Assembly: GCA_016710525.1 (NCBI GenBank)
Contig: JADJVQ010000037.1
Coordinates: 7,357 to 71,356, forward strand
DNA from: Burkholderiaceae bacterium
GTDB taxonomy: Bacteria; Pseudomonadota; Gammaproteobacteria; Burkholderiales; Burkholderiaceae_E
Length of the DNA stretch: 64,000 nucleotides
Reading direction: 5' to 3'
In this document: positions 62,136 through 64,000 of the stretch, piece after piece
Layout of the letters: each line of letters starts with the position of its first letter
Position numbering within the stretch: the stretch's first letter is position 1
Made by a program: the position numbers and the translations under genes
Notes under the pieces: generated by a model
The model's database searches: none
What the model was told of the DNA's origin: nothing
The model's input: only the letters and a program-made list of their open reading frames with translations

Positions 62136-62150
62136 TCGGCTCAAAGCCGA
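62136..62150. promoter_or_regulatory. Inverted repeat in the glcB/amn divergent region
   Basis: TCGGCT (62136-62141), CAA, AGCCGA (62145-62150). It is short, perfect and located between divergent genes, so it may be an operator. Confidence is low because 6-bp arms arise readily in GC-rich DNA. Confidence 0.3.
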
Positions 62151-62192
62151 GCGCGGTTCAATCAGCTTTGACTTTTTTGAGGATTTCGCCCC

Positions 62193-63641
62193 ATGGTCAG
62201 CCCGTTCCCCCCCAATCCCTTCAGGCCGACCGAAACTTTCCACGACGCCGATGCCGCGCTCGCCCGCATTGCCGAGCTCTACGACACCGCCATCGCCCAC
62301 CTGCGCGAAGGGCTGCACCGCTATGTGGCGGGCGAGGATTTCGCCCACCGGGTGCGCGCCCACTACCCGTTCATCCGGATCGAAACCGACACCGCGGCGA
62401 ACCCGGATTCACGCCTGGCGTACGGGTTCCTGGCCGGCCCGGGCCACTACGAGACCACCCTGACCCGCCCCGACCTGTTCGCCGACTATTACCGCGAGCA
62501 GTTGCAGCTGCTGATGGCCAACCATCCGGTGGGCATCCAGGTCGGCACCAGCCGCCAGCCGATCCCGGTGCATTTTTCGTTCAGCGAATCCGAGCACATC
62601 GAATCCGCGCTCGATCCGGCCCGCCAGCAGCGCCTGAGCGATTTTTTCGACCTGCCCGATCTGGCCGAAATGGACGACGGCATCGCCAACGGCACCTACG
62701 AACCGGCGCGCGGCCAGCCCGCGCCACTGGCGCTGTTCACCGCGCCCAGGGTCGACTACTCGCTGCATCGGCTGCGCCACTACACCGGCACCTCGCCCGA
62801 GCCGTTCCAGAACTTCGTGCTGTTCACCAACTACCAGTTCTATATCGACGAGTTCGTGCGGCTGGGCCGGGCGCTGGTCGCGGGCCCGGTCGAGGGCATC
62901 GAAGCCGGCTATACGGCGTTCGTCGAACCGGCCACCCCCAGCGGACGGCTGCCCCAGATGCCGGCCTGGCACCTGGTGCGCCCGGACCGCACCGGCATCA
63001 CGATGATCAACATCGGCGTGGGGCCGGCCAACGCCAAGACCATCACCGACCACGTCGCGGTGCTGCGCCCGCACGCCTGGATCATGCTCGGGCACTGCGC
63101 CGGATTGCGCAATTCGCAGCGCCTGGGCGACTACGTGCTGGCCCACGGCTACGTGCGCGAAGACCACGTGCTGGACGAGGAGCTCCCGCTGTGGGTGCCG
63201 GTCCCGGCCCTGGCCGAGATCCAGCAGGCGCTGGAAGGCGCGGTTGCCGACGTGACGCAGCTGTCGGGCTACGAGCTCAAGCGGGTGATGCGCACCGGCA
63301 CGGTGGCCTCGACCGACAACCGCAACTGGGAGCTGCTGCCGCACCGGGGCCCGAGCCGCCGGTTCAGCCAGAGCCGAGCGGTGGCGCTGGACATGGAGAG
63401 CGCAACGATCGCCGCCAACGGCTTCCGGTTCCGGGTGCCGTATGGAACCCTGCTGTGCGTTTCGGACAAGCCGCTGCACGGCGAGATCAAGTTGCCGGGC
63501 ATGGCCAACCGCTTCTACCGCGAGCGGGTCGACCAGCACCTGCGCATCGGCATCCGCGCGATCGAACGCCTGCGGCTCCAGGGCATGAACCAGCTGCACA
63601 GCCGCAAGCTGCGCAGTTTCGCCGAGGTGGCCTTTCAGTAG
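62193..63641 (+). CDS. amn: AMP nucleosidase
   Basis: 482 aa from the ATG at 62193, after GAGGA. It hydrolyses AMP to adenine and ribose 5-phosphate, regulating purine pools. Family features: N-terminal FHDADAALARIAELYDTAIAHLREGLHRYVAGE; QNFVLFTNYQFYIDEFVRLGRALVAG; and the nucleoside-phosphorylase-like domain with MINIGVGPANAKTITDHVAVLRPHAWIMLGHCAGLR and the late DMESATIAANGFRFRVPYGTLLCVSDKPLHGEIKLPGMANRFYRERVDQH. Length matches bacterial Amn. Its last 7 bases overlap the convergent gene. Confidence 0.96.
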   Translation: MVSPFPPNPFRPTETFHDADAALARIAELYDTAIAHLREGLHRYVAGEDFAHRVRAHYPFIRIETDTAANPDSRLAYGFLAGPGHYETTLTRPDLFADYYREQLQLLMANHPVGIQVGTSRQPIPVHFSFSESEHIESALDPARQQRLSDFFDLPDLAEMDDGIANGTYEPARGQPAPLALFTAPRVDYSLHRLRHYTGTSPEPFQNFVLFTNYQFYIDEFVRLGRALVAGPVEGIEAGYTAFVEPATPSGRLPQMPAWHLVRPDRTGITMINIGVGPANAKTITDHVAVLRPHAWIMLGHCAGLRNSQRLGDYVLAHGYVREDHVLDEELPLWVPVPALAEIQQALEGAVADVTQLSGYELKRVMRTGTVASTDNRNWELLPHRGPSRRFSQSRAVALDMESATIAANGFRFRVPYGTLLCVSDKPLHGEIKLPGMANRFYRERVDQHLRIGIRAIERLRLQGMNQLHSRKLRSFAEVAFQ

Positions 63642-64000
63642 CGCAGCCCGACCTTGGCAGTCTCACCCCACAGTCGGGCCGGATCGATGTCGACGGCGAG
63701 CTCCGCCAGCGTGATCACCCGGTCGACCGCGTAGGCCGGCTGCCCGGTCAGCCGGCGCGGCCCGTCCTCGTAGACCGCATTCAAGGCCGATCGCAGCGCT
63801 TTGACGACCCGGGACGACGGATCGCGGGTGCGGCTGAGCACGATGCCGGATTCGTTGTTGACCAGCCGGACCGGACAGCCCGGCGGATAGTCGCCCACTT
63901 CGTTGACCAGCAGTCGCACCACCACGGGATCGAGCGTGCTGCCGACCCGGTCGCGCAGCAGTTTCAAAGCCTGGTCGGTCGGTGCGCCCTGGCGGTACGC
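63635..64000 (-). CDS. C-terminal part of an HD-GYP/HD-domain-type protein (5' truncated)
   Basis: The frame stays open to the end of the window (11 codons beyond an internal TTG at 63967), so this is the 3' end of a gene continuing past the window. The visible 121 residues (LKLLRDRVGSTLDPVVVRLLVNEVGDYPPGCPVRLVNNESGIVLSRTRDPSSRVVKAL) match the tail that follows the HD-GYP domain in many proteobacterial cyclic-di-GMP phosphodiesterase-like proteins. The catalytic region itself is outside the window, so activity is not established. The stop overlaps the amn stop region by 7 bases. Confidence 0.65.
   Translation of the reverse strand, partial: AYRQGAPTDQALKLLRDRVGSTLDPVVVRLLVNEVGDYPPGCPVRLVNNESGIVLSRTRDPSSRVVKALRSALNAVYEDGPRRLTGQPAYAVDRVITLAELAVDIDPARLWGETAKVGLRY

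Overview
High-GC DNA (roughly two thirds G+C), densely packed with long ORFs, many 1-20 nt gene overlaps and several GTG starts. Bug-type solute-binding protein, homogentisate dioxygenase, malate synthase G, AMP nucleosidase, several CoA-catabolic genes and a large CheD-containing chemosensory cluster together suggest a free-living aerobic betaproteobacterium, probably Burkholderiales. This is inferred from gene content only; there is no rRNA or tRNA in the window. I see no IS element, phage gene or CRISPR array.

Layout. (1) 1-5.6 kb: end of a DUF4337 membrane protein, a strong bidirectional terminator, a P1-peptidase/serine-hydrolase pair on the minus strand, then a plus-strand catabolic run (SDR, carboxymuconolactone-decarboxylase-like protein, quinone oxidoreductase, small c-type cytochrome). 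(2) 5.6-12.9 kb: a 1422-aa multi-PAS hybrid histidine kinase, divergent from hmgA and a frameshifted FAD monooxygenase. (3) 12.9-16.0 kb: a possible lipoprotein trypsin-like protease with a Pro/Ala and TolA-like Lys/Ala arm, overlapping an FHA-domain membrane protein. (4) 16.2-22.2 kb: a tightly coupled six-gene phospholipid operon resembling E. coli ynbABCD: CDP-alcohol phosphatidyltransferase, alpha/beta hydrolase-methyltransferase fusion, PAP2-dual-specificity-phosphatase fusion, an unknown membrane protein, a PlsC-type acyltransferase and a CdsA-type cytidylyltransferase. This is the best candidate for an incompletely described system. (5) 22.2-24.9 kb: cytochrome P450 and a SAM methyltransferase.

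(6) 24.9-43.5 kb: one chemosensory cluster. Minus strand, in transcription order: receptor-like protein, cheY, STAS, cheA, three receptors interleaved with cheW, then cheR, cheD, cheB. Two more receptors lie on the plus strand. Three receptors carry almost identical ~660-bp signalling segments, and one of those is frameshifted. No flagellar genes are present. (7) 43.7-49.5 kb: CoA-thioester catabolic operon: DUF35 protein, thiolase, two acyl-CoA dehydrogenases (one frameshifted), MBL-fold hydrolase, BKACE enzyme. (8) 49.6-54.9 kb: potassium channel with a zinc ribbon, an unknown anchored protein, and an enoyl-CoA hydratase/CoA-transferase/Bug operon. (9) 54.9-64 kb: hemerythrin, second hybrid kinase, LLM oxidoreductase, phosphatidylserine decarboxylase, malate synthase G, AMP nucleosidase, and the end of an HD-GYP-like protein.

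Three genes (about 11.76, 27.92 and 46.21 kb) are each broken by what looks like a single-base indel. This could be real decay or residual assembly error and should be resolved before function is assigned. No gap between genes exceeds about 300 bases; the larger ones (2659-2910, 9891-10152, 15979-16243, 43459-43724, 55335-55609) hold only promoter-like or palindromic elements.
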